Shown: in pieces, positions 52,530 through 60,976 of the stretch | How the letters are laid out: each line of letters starts with the position of its first letter | How positions within the stretch are numbered: position 1 is the first letter of the stretch | Source: an uncultured Eubacteriales bacterium | Lineage (GTDB): Bacteria > Bacillota > Clostridia > Oscillospirales > CAG-272 | Assembly: GCA_934432725.1 (NCBI GenBank) | Contig: CAKRZE010000004.1 | Location: 90,063 to 154,062 of the forward strand | DNA length: 64,000 nt | Direction: 5' to 3' | Notes under the pieces: generated by a model | Seen by the model: only the letters and a program-made list of their open reading frames with translations | The model's database searches: none | Told to the model about the DNA's origin: nothing | Made by a program: the position numbers and the translations under genes

Positions 52530-54191
52530 ATGCGCAACTTGATGCGATACCTCTCACTGGCTCTTATCCTGCTGCTTGCCTGCGGAATTATTTCCTGCAA
52601 ATCGAATACCGGCGGCGGGACAGAATCGGGTGAGAGCAATGCACCGAATTCTGAAACACAGCCGCAGGACCGTTCCGAAACGCCTGCGCCTGACGTAACC
52701 AAAGAAATCCCGGAAACCACCATACAGGAACCCAACCCCACAACCGGCACAAACAACGCTTCCGATACGACAAAGGAGCCTGAAACCATGCGTCCGGACC
52801 CCGAAACCACGAACATCCCGGCAACTGAAACGGAACCGGAAACCACAAAGAAGCCCGAAACCACGAAAAAACCCGAAACCACGAAAGCTCCGGAAACCAC
52901 GAAAGCTCCGGAAACCAAGCCGCCGGAGCCGGAAACAACCGCTCCCGAACCGGTCTATGACTTTGACGGTTCTATTTCACTGGAGGCTCTGAAAAGCTAT
53001 CTTGCCCGCGCCGTCACCCTCTCCTGCGAGGGAGGCGAAGAGCTGAGCCTCAGCCGTTCACACTATAAGAATTTCATCCTGAACACGGGCGCCAAATACA
53101 TCTGCCGTTCCGCATGCTGCTGGTCGCCGAGCACAAGCGATTACAAAACGCACGAAGGGCAGGCGGCATTCATCGCAGATGTGCATCAGTCTGACCCGGA
53201 CGTGATTTTCGAAGCATGCATCTTTGAATGCGTCGGAAAGGCGGCAGTCGGAGCCATCCAGATTCCAGCCTATGTATTTGAAGCCTTCGGACTGACGCCG
53301 GAGGACCGCTGCTTCTCCTATCAGGACATGATCTTTGAGGACGGCTCCTACAACAATCAGTGGGGAACCGACATCAGCGCCCCCGACATCACGCGTCTGG
53401 AAACTCAGATGTTCATTTACTACCGCGCCTGCACCTACATTGATCTCGGCTTTGAAGGTCTGCACATGGGACAGGTTGAGATGATGGGAAAATATGACCG
53501 TGCCACCGGCTGGCAAAGCTGGACAAAGGTTCTGGACATGATCCGCGCATATGCAAAAACGCATGCGCGCCGTCATTTCGTCCTGCTCAACGCGCACACG
53601 CACGGAATCACGGACGCAAACGGACTTCTGATGTTTGATTTCCATATGTGGCCCTCCAGACCGAAATGCGATCAGACCCAGTCCGCACACGCCCCCACCG
53701 AGGACAACCCGCAAAAAGCATCTCTGGTCCGGAACTGGGGCAACTCCATTTACGGCAAAAGCAAGGGCGGCAAAACGCACAGCGGATGGACGACCTCCAG
53801 TCTTCCCTATCTGGTAGAGCTGGATAATTACGGTGACGATCCGAATCTTTCCAAGATCAATGCGCCGGTCTCCAATGCAAGCAACACTCGCGTCTGGGGA
53901 ATGGACGAAATTACGTGGTACGCAAATCAGCCTGCCTCCTATCGCGCCCAATTCCTGCGGGAAGCGTGCAAATTCCTGAAGAATACCGCCGTAAACGGAA
54001 CCGGATTCCTCGCAATGCCCGGGCAGCGCGTGGCTCGTATTTACGAATATGACGATGCCGGAAACATAAAGCTTGATGCAAAGGGCAGAGCGGTTATCAA
54101 AAGCTATCGTTACTATGCCTTCGATCCGTCCTATTACAAAAAGGGCTGCGGAGATGAGGCGATCATCAAAGAAATCTGGGGAACAAAGTAA
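52530..54191 (+). CDS. Large lipoprotein with Pro-Glu-Thr repeats, unknown C-domain
   Basis: 553 residues, ribosome site GAGAGGAG upstream. The signal peptide ends Ile-Ile-Ser-Cys. A Pro-Glu-Thr-Thr-Lys repeat linker (about 30-145) projects a C-terminal domain of about 400 residues. This has alternating hydrophobic strands such as Val-Ile-Phe-Glu-Ala-Cys and Phe-Val-Leu-Leu-Asn-Ala-His-Thr-His-Gly, with acidic residues at strand ends and many Trp and Tyr, suggesting a TIM-barrel carbohydrate-active or carbohydrate-binding domain. I do not recognise the family. A family A repeat follows the gene. Confidence 0.7.
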   Translation: MRNLMRYLSLALILLLACGIISCKSNTGGGTESGESNAPNSETQPQDRSETPAPDVTKEIPETTIQEPNPTTGTNNASDTTKEPETMRPDPETTNIPATETEPETTKKPETTKKPETTKAPETTKAPETKPPEPETTAPEPVYDFDGSISLEALKSYLARAVTLSCEGGEELSLSRSHYKNFILNTGAKYICRSACCWSPSTSDYKTHEGQAAFIADVHQSDPDVIFEACIFECVGKAAVGAIQIPAYVFEAFGLTPEDRCFSYQDMIFEDGSYNNQWGTDISAPDITRLETQMFIYYRACTYIDLGFEGLHMGQVEMMGKYDRATGWQSWTKVLDMIRAYAKTHARRHFVLLNAHTHGITDANGLLMFDFHMWPSRPKCDQTQSAHAPTEDNPQKASLVRNWGNSIYGKSKGGKTHSGWTTSSLPYLVELDNYGDDPNLSKINAPVSNASNTRVWGMDEITWYANQPASYRAQFLREACKFLKNTAVNGTGFLAMPGQRVARIYEYDDAGNIKLDAKGRAVIKSYRYYAFDPSYYKKGCGDEAIIKEIWGTK

Positions 54192-54812
54192 CCTCCGGGA
54201 AAACTGTGCACCGGCAGTTTCATTGGATCCTGCCGCGCACCCCGGTCCGCTCTGAGCGGGTGCAAAAAAACTCGTTTTGCATTTTCCCCCGCCGAAATAT
54301 GCTCCCGGCAGCCGAACGCCTCCGCTTTGCCGCAGAAAAACCGGAAAAAGCAACGGCACGGAGCAAAAGCAGTCAAAATCACCGCAAGAATGCCGGAATC
54401 CCGACCGGCATTTTCGGGGGCTGTTAAAAACGTAATGTTTTTAACAGCCCCTTTTTGCTCCCCCCGCAGGTGCATTCTTGCACACTGTCATTGGGCGCGA
54501 CACACCATTGGATTTGCAGAAGGAAAAAAATACGTGAACGGAGGAATTCGCTTAAATCAGAAAGCAGCTTTCGGAATTGCCGGAGGCTGAGCACCGAAGC
54601 ACAAAAAACAGACAAAGCCCCGATCGGAAATGAACCGCCGGAGCTTTTTGCACGATTACCGCCTTCAATTACCGATGCCGAGCCGCTTTGTTTCTGCGAT
54701 CCGGTCTCGGTTTAACCTCTTCTCCGTGAAAGTCCGGACGCCGTCCGCCTCAAGACAGCGCCATTGCCGCAGACCGGAATGCACACCGCAGCAGCGGAAC
54801 CTGCGGGGAAGG
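54192..54812. other. Intergenic, convergent
   Basis: Contains the family A repeat (54265-54454). From 54460 to 54812 no gene, promoter or terminator is convincing on either strand. Confidence 0.55.
54265..54454 (+). repeat. Dispersed 3' repeat family A, copy downstream of the lipoprotein
   Basis: Same landmarks as 39795-39985: AAAACTCGTTTTG start, TTTTCCCCC, GAACGCC, CTTTGCCGCAG, GCAACGGCACG, GTCAAAA. It ends in GGGGCTGTTAAAAAC paired with GTTTTTAACAGCCCC and CTTTTTG. It starts about 75 nt after the stop codon. Confidence 0.8.
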
Positions 54813-55778
54813 TCAGTCATACGCCTCCCAAAAGCTCTGCACCTCGCGCTCATAATTTTCCCGATCCACCACATAACTCATTCCGTGCCCGGCTCCCGGC
54901 ACAATCAAAAGGCGTTTGGGCGCGATGCATGCCTGATAATTTTCATACGTCATGCTGACCGGCACAAAACGGTCCGCTGTCCCGTGAATCAAAAGAATCG
55001 GCGTGTGCGTCCGCCGCAGCGCATGCAGCGTGGAAACCTCCCCTGCCCCGAGGCGGAGCTTTTTCCGGCAGAGCGCCGAAGCAATCCGGCGGCGCAGTCC
55101 GTACATCATATGAAGATTTTTCTTTATGACATGCTTCCAGATCCGCTCTGTGGAAATGAACCCGCAGTCCGCGATAATTCCCCTGACACAGCCGGGCAGC
55201 GGAAGCTCTGCGGCAAGCAGAACGGTGGTTGCCCCCATGGAAATCCCGGCAAGGTACACCGGAAGTCCTCCGCAGCGCTTTTCCGCCCAATCCGACCACA
55301 GAACGCAGTCATGCCGCTCCAACGCGCCAAACCCGATAAAGCTCCCGCCGCTTTCGTTCTGTCCCCTTTGATCCGGAAACAGGATATGGCAGCCGGCGTC
55401 ATGCCAGAAGTCCGTAATTGCCCCGAAATCCCGATACCACGCCGAACGCCACCCGTGCATCGCAACGATTACGCGCTTAGCATTGACGCACGGGTAAAAA
55501 TGCCCGGTCAAAACCGTTCCGTCCGGACTCTGAATCCGCACCGTTTCGGTTTTTTTCCCAAGCAGAGCCTGCCCTGCCGCCTCACGTCCCGCCTCCTCAG
55601 CCGTATTCTTCGGTGCGCCGGAAATCAGTCCGCCAAACCGGTTCATGATTCTGGGTGCCTCCCGGTCAAGTGCCGTATCCACCAGTATTTTGGTTGAGCC
55701 GTACATCACTCCCCCAACCAGCGCACAGAAAAGTGCGGATGCCCCGCCGACCATCAGTCCCGCCGTTTTTTTATCCAT
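54813..55778 (-). CDS. Alpha/beta hydrolase, membrane-anchored
   Basis: 321 residues from the ATG with GGAAAGGA 10 nt upstream. An N-terminal hydrophobic segment (about 5-28) acts as anchor or signal. The hydrolase core has the oxyanion region Ala-Met-His-Gly-Trp near residue 107 and the nucleophile elbow Gly-Ile-Ser-Met-Gly near 178. The acid Asp lies in His-Gly-Thr-Ala-Asp-Arg-Phe near 270 and the catalytic His in Ala-Gly-His-Gly near 301. The family includes BEM46-like and acyl esterase or peptidase-like enzymes; the substrate is unknown. It is on the minus strand, isolated by intergenic repeats. Confidence 0.85.
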   Translation of the reverse strand: MDKKTAGLMVGGASALFCALVGGVMYGSTKILVDTALDREAPRIMNRFGGLISGAPKNTAEEAGREAAGQALLGKKTETVRIQSPDGTVLTGHFYPCVNAKRVIVAMHGWRSAWYRDFGAITDFWHDAGCHILFPDQRGQNESGGSFIGFGALERHDCVLWSDWAEKRCGGLPVYLAGISMGATTVLLAAELPLPGCVRGIIADCGFISTERIWKHVIKKNLHMMYGLRRRIASALCRKKLRLGAGEVSTLHALRRTHTPILLIHGTADRFVPVSMTYENYQACIAPKRLLIVPGAGHGMSYVVDRENYEREVQSFWEAYD

Positions 55779-56159
55779 TCCAGATTTTCCTTTCCGCTTT
55801 ATGCATGAAGCCGCGCTTTGCGGGCGCATCGGAGGCGGCAGGGCTGCGGCTTCCCGTCCGCCTCCCGCGCTCTCCGACGTACAGCCGAAGCAAAGCGCTG
55901 TTTTTCCGGTTGTCCCGGAATTCCTCCTCCGCTTCGGCAGAGGAGATACCCCGAAGCCTGACCGAAAAAGCCATTTCACACCATAGTATCCTCCGGAATT
56001 TTTATCCTATTCACCGATGCAAAAATTTCCCCCCGCAGCTTTTCTCCGTGCGCGGGCATCCCGCCGCCTTTAAGCACAAAGCTGCGGGCACAGTCTGCCG
56101 GGCTGTAAACCGGGAAAGCCCGGAATGCTGCACGGCGGAGAGGCGGCAGCACACCTCCC

Positions 56160-56645
56160 GGCATGCCGCAAAAACGGCGGCGATGACTCCCGGGATTCAC
56201 AAAATCGTCCGGACAACAACAAAAAGACAACCCTGTGTGCCGCAAAAGCGGCAGGACTAAGACCTTCACAAAATCGTCAAGGTCAAGAGAGAAGAATGCC
56301 CCGATATTTCTCAGAAGAAACCAAGATGCCGGCAAACCGCCACGCAGATTCCGCAAACACGGCAGAATAACGGTATGAAGCCCCTCATTCTGCAAGGGGA
56401 CAGCGGCATGTTCCCCGGTATCCGGAAAACAACGCAGCGGCAGTGCGAAGAATACCCCGCTCTCTGCAATGGCAGCAAAATACCGCCGCACCGCCTCACG
56501 ACTCCGCAAGCACGGCAAAAAGCGGCGTAAATGCATCCGGCATCCTGCAAGGGGACAGCGGCACACCCGGCGTTCCGAAAAACCGAAGGAACCGCGGGGC
56601 GAAGAATGCCCCGGTGATTGCAAAAACGACAGGATGACCGCATAC
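56160..56645. repeat. Degenerate direct repeats of about 155 bp
   Basis: Two clear copies begin near 56350 and 56502. Each has CCGCAARCACGGCARAA, then a CATYCTGCAAGGGGACAGCGGCA block, then GCGAAGAATRCCCCG. A more decayed third copy lies near 56190-56345 with CCGCAAAAGCGGCA and GAAGAATGCCCCG. The surrounding stretch 55779-56945 shows no credible gene; a 235-codon minus-strand frame merely follows the repeats. Confidence 0.6.
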
Positions 56646-56727
56646 ATTCCTCCGCACATGAAGAAATACCGTCCCCGATGCAAAGCACCGATATCCCCGA
56701 ATCCGGAAAACCTCAGATCCTAAAAAG

Positions 56728-56768
56728 AATAAAAAAGTCCGGAACCGGGAATCCCCCCGGTTCCGGAC
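56728..56768 (-). terminator. Terminator of the large beta-helix lipoprotein gene
   Basis: GTCCGGAACCGGG (56737-56749) pairs with CCCGGTTCCGGAC (56756-56768). Read on the minus strand it is followed by six T. It lies about 180 nt after the stop of the minus-strand gene. Confidence 0.88.
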
Positions 56769-56945
56769 AAAAAATCGGAAAATAAATATAAGTGCATGCC
56801 ATGCGCGTCATCGTTGCAGCGGCAGAAACGTCATATCTCTCCTACCTGAAAAACACCTGAAGCCATACGGCACGCCAAGCAGCCGCATCTCTGCCCCAAA
56901 GGCACCGCGCCTTTGCTCCCGCAAAGAATACAGCCCCCGAAAAAC

Positions 56946-59945
56946 TCACATTTTGATGTCAAGCTTTGCCTTATCAGCCCGCGAGGTATACCGGCTGCTG
57001 CCGAAGAAAATATTGCTGTGCGCCGCGAACCCTTCAATGCCCTCCGCAATGTTGAACTGAATGTCACAGCCCTCGCTGCGGTTGACACATGCGGCAATTC
57101 TGACATTTCCTCCGTTGGCAACGGCAAGATTGGTTCCGCTGACATACGCGATTCCGCCGTGTGCCACGAACTCTCCGCTTCCGTTGATGATCATTGTATG
57201 CCTCGGAGTTCCCCAGAGAAGGAAGCCCACCATCTGCACCTTTCCGGTAAAGTCGGCGGTCGATGCAATATATGTATTGTCGGAAGCGGCCAGAACCACA
57301 AGCTGGGTATTGACCAGCGTCACCTCCGCATCCTTATCAAAGATGATGTCCCGGTTGCCGCTGTCAAAGCCGATGGACAGAACAAACAGATTTCTTGTCC
57401 CCTCTCCGACATACAAGCCGTTCTCGGAAGCAAACGTGAAGCAGTGATACAGAATCTCATCGGTGCAGTTTTCGATCACAAAGTGTTTTGCGTTCTTCTT
57501 CAGATAATCGTGGCTTTCGCTGACATGGAAGTGATTGTTCTGCCATGCACCGAGGTTAAAGTGAACATCGCGGATGATGCCCTTTTCGGAGCCTCCGCCG
57601 ACACGGACAACCGTATTCAGGCAGGTTCCCCACAGATCTTCAATATAATGCGCATCGCAGCGGTTGGTAAAGAAGTCAAAGCCGTTATAGGCATTCAGTC
57701 CGACGCTGACCGCATACACCCCTTCGCCGTTTCCGCGCACCGTATAGGCATAGGGCTTGATATCATTGGACGCAACCTTATCATAGCAGATGCTCACGCC
57801 GCGCAGTCCGGCGCCGGACATCAGTGTGAAGAGCGCCTCGCCGTCTTCATCCTCTTTTCCATAATCGGTCAGGATCAGAGAACCCGTCACAAAGTGGAAT
57901 GTATCCTGACAGCCGCGGATCTCAATCCCCTCCCAAACGGTGATCGGACTTTCCACGCGGTACTGACCGGCGGAAAGATAGACGGTGCCGCCGATGCCCT
58001 TCAGAGAGTCGATCGCCTTCTGAAGCGCCTCGGTAATATCTGTATCTTCCTTCAGATCGTATTCGGCAACAAGGTCGATCAGGCGGTCCGAACCTGGCTT
58101 GCAGGTCACCTTCTTTTTATAGTCATAATCCGAAAGGCTGCCGCGAAGCTGAGCATCCTCCGTGTTTTGAAGTCTCGGACTCGGCTGATTCACACCGGAG
58201 TTTACAAAGGAAATTCGCTTATAGGTAGAAGCGCTGAAGCCGCTCTTCTGCCCTGAAAGCTTGCAGTTGTCCATCACGAGCGCACCGCGGGAGGCAGTCT
58301 CCACCGCATACGTCCCCTCGGATTCCATATCGCCGTTGATAAAGGAGATACTCGCGCCGTTGGTTTCGGAAATATAGACGCAGCGCGCGCCCTCATCGCC
58401 GGTCGCCCGCAGCTTACTCTGCGTAAAGAGCATACCCGGATCGGCAACGCCGACAATGTAAATGCAGATATAGCAGTCCTCCGCCACGATATCGGAAGCG
58501 GCGCCGCAGGGCCATCCAGCCTCTGTACCTCTTGTGACGATTCCTTTGTTCAGCCCTGCCACATACAGCCCATCCATATACGTCCAGTCCACACGCTGAA
58601 TGATAAAGCCGATGCTGTTCTGGTGCATATAGCTGCGGAGCTGCTCCTCATCCGGCTTTTCCGCAAGTCCGGATGCCAGCCACACCTCCGGACTGAAGCT
58701 CATATTTTCCATTCTGGAAATGTCGTAGCAGCAGTCCATCATATAACCGGTATTCAGACAGGTGCCCCGGATGTTTTTCAGCGACATCAGCGAAACATTT
58801 TCGCCCTGTGTAAAATCAAAGCCGATATAGGAATTGATGAGCGCCACATCCTCGACCGTGCAGGATTCATGGAACCCCGCAAACTGCTTGATGGTCGTCG
58901 GATACACCACGGGCTCGCCGCTTGCCAGCGTCTGACCGGGATAATAAATCGCCAGATGCTGTACGGCAGACTGCGTATCCATCACAATCGCAGCGCCCTC
59001 TGTTTCACCTTCCCCCCAGCCGATATAAAGAACCGTACTGTCCGTGTAATCCCCCTCGGGATTCAGCTCTCCCACAAGCTGCACGCGCGGCGGGAGATAC
59101 AGCGAGGAGCTGACAAGATACCGTCCGGCAGGCACATAGATCGCACCGCCTCCAATGGAGGAAACATAGCTGATCGCCGCCTGAAACGCAGCCGTATCAT
59201 CGCTGACGCCGTCTCCGATCGCGCCGTAGCAAAGCACATTGGTTTCGGCAACGATATACTGCGTGCTGTCAAATTTGCTCTGAATCAGCGTGGGCTCCTC
59301 CTTTGCGGTCAGAGCGGCATCCGGAAGCTGCTTCATGCCGATATATGCGATCCGCAGATAGGAATCTCCGCTGAACTCCAAACGGAACTGATGTCCGTCG
59401 GCTGTTTTTTCAAAGGACGGATCCTTTACGGGGATCGTCACATACGCCCAGTCATTGACCGCCCCCGTTCTTCCGATCGCGACCGCTTCCTCTCCTGCCG
59501 CATTCCGATAGGAAAGCTTCAGCTGGCTCTCCTGAGACACATAGCAGTACACGGAAAATGCGACCGCCTTGCCGCGGTATGCGTCAAGTCTGCTTTCATC
59601 CAGATCCAGCCGGACGGTGTCTGCATCGGACTTCCTATCAAATTCCAGAAGCAGCGAATCCACCTCCCGGATTGTGATGAATTGTAGCTCTCCCGCAGCT
59701 TCCCCGGCGGTAAAGTGCAGCCCGCTCTCCGAAACATTCTGTTTGCCGAAGATCACGCAGGGAACCTTTATGTCAAACCGATCCGATGAGATTCCTCCCG
59801 TCTCTTCACCGGAACCCGTGCCGGATTCCGTGCCGGGGGACGGAACCTCCGTGTTTCTGCATCCCGCCAAAAGCAGCGATGCAAGGCAAAGGATCACCGC
59901 CGCAATCATCCGAAACAGCCGGATGCCTCTTTTCTTTTGTTTCAT
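56946..59945 (-). CDS. Large lipoprotein with two pectate-lyase-3-like beta-helix domains
   Basis: 999 residues from ATG 59945; ATG 59957 is an alternative and the ribosome site is weak in both cases. The signal peptide ends Leu-Leu-Leu-Ala-Gly-Cys. A beta-sandwich, galactose-binding-like region (about 45-225) precedes two right-handed beta-helix domains. The first starts Tyr-Gly-Ala-Ile-Gly-Asp-Gly-Val-Ser-Asp-Asp-Thr-Ala-Ala-Phe near residue 240; the second starts near 640 with a Thr-Glu-Ala-Leu-Gln-Lys-Ala-Ile-Asp segment. Such Pectate_lyase_3 folds occur in polysaccharide-degrading or -binding enzymes. The second copy has lost the Asp-Gly-x-x-Asp-Asp motif and may be non-catalytic. Confidence 0.82.
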   Translation of the reverse strand: MKQKKRGIRLFRMIAAVILCLASLLLAGCRNTEVPSPGTESGTGSGEETGGISSDRFDIKVPCVIFGKQNVSESGLHFTAGEAAGELQFITIREVDSLLLEFDRKSDADTVRLDLDESRLDAYRGKAVAFSVYCYVSQESQLKLSYRNAAGEEAVAIGRTGAVNDWAYVTIPVKDPSFEKTADGHQFRLEFSGDSYLRIAYIGMKQLPDAALTAKEEPTLIQSKFDSTQYIVAETNVLCYGAIGDGVSDDTAAFQAAISYVSSIGGGAIYVPAGRYLVSSSLYLPPRVQLVGELNPEGDYTDSTVLYIGWGEGETEGAAIVMDTQSAVQHLAIYYPGQTLASGEPVVYPTTIKQFAGFHESCTVEDVALINSYIGFDFTQGENVSLMSLKNIRGTCLNTGYMMDCCYDISRMENMSFSPEVWLASGLAEKPDEEQLRSYMHQNSIGFIIQRVDWTYMDGLYVAGLNKGIVTRGTEAGWPCGAASDIVAEDCYICIYIVGVADPGMLFTQSKLRATGDEGARCVYISETNGASISFINGDMESEGTYAVETASRGALVMDNCKLSGQKSGFSASTYKRISFVNSGVNQPSPRLQNTEDAQLRGSLSDYDYKKKVTCKPGSDRLIDLVAEYDLKEDTDITEALQKAIDSLKGIGGTVYLSAGQYRVESPITVWEGIEIRGCQDTFHFVTGSLILTDYGKEDEDGEALFTLMSGAGLRGVSICYDKVASNDIKPYAYTVRGNGEGVYAVSVGLNAYNGFDFFTNRCDAHYIEDLWGTCLNTVVRVGGGSEKGIIRDVHFNLGAWQNNHFHVSESHDYLKKNAKHFVIENCTDEILYHCFTFASENGLYVGEGTRNLFVLSIGFDSGNRDIIFDKDAEVTLVNTQLVVLAASDNTYIASTADFTGKVQMVGFLLWGTPRHTMIINGSGEFVAHGGIAYVSGTNLAVANGGNVRIAACVNRSEGCDIQFNIAEGIEGFAAHSNIFFGSSRYTSRADKAKLDIKM

Positions 59946-60679
59946 ACCATATACCATTGTCTCCGCATCACACGAAGGCTTCCTTTCTCCGGGCATAAAA
60001 TAAACCGGACAGACTGACTCTGCCGGCGGTTCTGTGCCGGCAAAAAACGCTCTCCGGCATCCGAATCATACCCTACCTAATATATTTTACACGCATTGCG
60101 GCACAATAGCAAGCCCCCATTATCAATTTTGTTAACTTGCTCAATTCCGAACATTTAAAATTGGTCAAAATGTCAACTTTTCGGTTTTCTAACATGCTCT
60201 TTTTCCCCAAAAAGCTCCGATTCCTGCCCGATTCCGCAAATACATGCAAAAATGCCCGAGACGTTCTATGATTTTTACGCCGTTTTGCGGCTTTCACGGG
60301 CGGAGCCGGCATCTGATACTCCGGACAGTCCATGCATTCACACCAAAGCTGACCGCTTCAGCCGCACACACGGATGCCCGGAAGCCACAGCATGGCAACA
60401 CCGCGGCAGATTTCACAAAAGACTTCGGAAAAGCCTGTTCTCCTGCGGCGGACAATACGGCTCCGCACGGGTCCTGCCCAAAAAGGAAGCCGCTTCGCCC
60501 CGGAATGACCCGCAGCCGGCTTCATGAAGCATCCGTAAAATTTCGGTCCCCTGCGGTGCGCAAGCGGTCCGGCGCACCGAATTTCCTTCTGTTTTTTCGG
60601 CAAACCGCCTATATCCGATGCAGATGGAGCCGCAAAATGCATCATTTCAGCTGATTTTTTGAAAATACCGCACACATGC
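59946..60679. other. Intergenic between divergent lipoprotein gene and metNIQ
   Basis: An AT-rich block at 60070-60200 probably holds the minus-strand promoter: a possible TATATT near 60078 with a TTGTGC-like -35, and a TTGACA near 60174 with no matching -10. No gene is seen in 60200-60679. Confidence 0.5.
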
Positions 60680-60709
60680 TTGACAAGTGTCAGACAGCGG
60701 TGGTATAAT
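60680..60709 (+). promoter_or_regulatory. Sigma-A promoter for the metNIQ leader
   Basis: TTGACA (60680-60685), 18 bp, TATAAT (60704-60709): both hexamers perfect. The transcript would start near 60716. Confidence 0.9.
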
Positions 60710-60766
60710 CACAGTATCCTGTACAGAGATAACTGCATGAATTGTCGCATAAGGGAGATTGATTCG

Positions 60767-60886
60767 ATGAACACGGTTTTTATGGCAATGAATAAATACA
60801 TGTGCATGTGCCGCTTGGAGATGTGCATGTTTTGCCGTGCTGCCGTTTCTGAAGATGTACTTCCTGACAGATGCGAAAACAGCTGA
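60767..60886 (+). CDS. Met/Cys-rich leader peptide of metNIQ
   Basis: 39 codons with AAGGGAG (60751-60757) 9 nt before the ATG. Met is at positions 1, 6, 8, 12, 14, 19 and 21 and Cys at 13, 15, 20, 23 and 36, so residues 12-23 contain 8 Met or Cys out of 12. The frame ends with TGA at 60884-60886, 36 nt before an intrinsic terminator, and the methionine importer starts 90 nt later. This is the arrangement of amino-acid biosynthesis leader peptides: ribosomes stalling at scarce Met (or Cys) codons should let RNA polymerase pass the terminator. The peptide itself probably has no other function. Mechanism is inferred from layout. Confidence 0.8.
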   Translation: MNTVFMAMNKYMCMCRLEMCMFCRAAVSEDVLPDRCENS

Positions 60887-60922
60887 ATGCGTGTTTTGGC
60901 GTACAGATAAAACTGTCATCAG

Positions 60923-60950
60923 GCGGAAATCTTCGGGATTTCCGCTTTTT
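60923..60950 (+). terminator. Attenuator terminator before metN
   Basis: GCGGAAAT (60923-60930), loop CTTCGGG, ATTTCCGC (60938-60945), TTTTT. Upstream competing folds exist: GAAAACA (60875-60881) with TGTTTT around the leader stop codon, and CCTGACAG (60862-60869) with CTGTC-atc-AGG (60913-60923). A weak alternative pairs GTTT-tg-CCGT in the Met/Cys codon region with the terminator's 5' arm. I could not settle the antiterminator by hand. Confidence 0.85.
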
Positions 60951-60976
60951 GTGTATCCGAAGGAGAGTGATCCCTT

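Noticed and set aside
55976..56683. 235-codon minus-strand frame upstream of the hydrolase
   Set aside because: It follows the 155-bp direct repeats, lacks a ribosome site and has no protein-like pattern.
60716..60960. SAM riboswitch or Met T-box before metN
   Set aside because: Neither the SAM-I core nor the TGGNACCGCG T-box sequence is present; the region is filled by the leader peptide and terminator.
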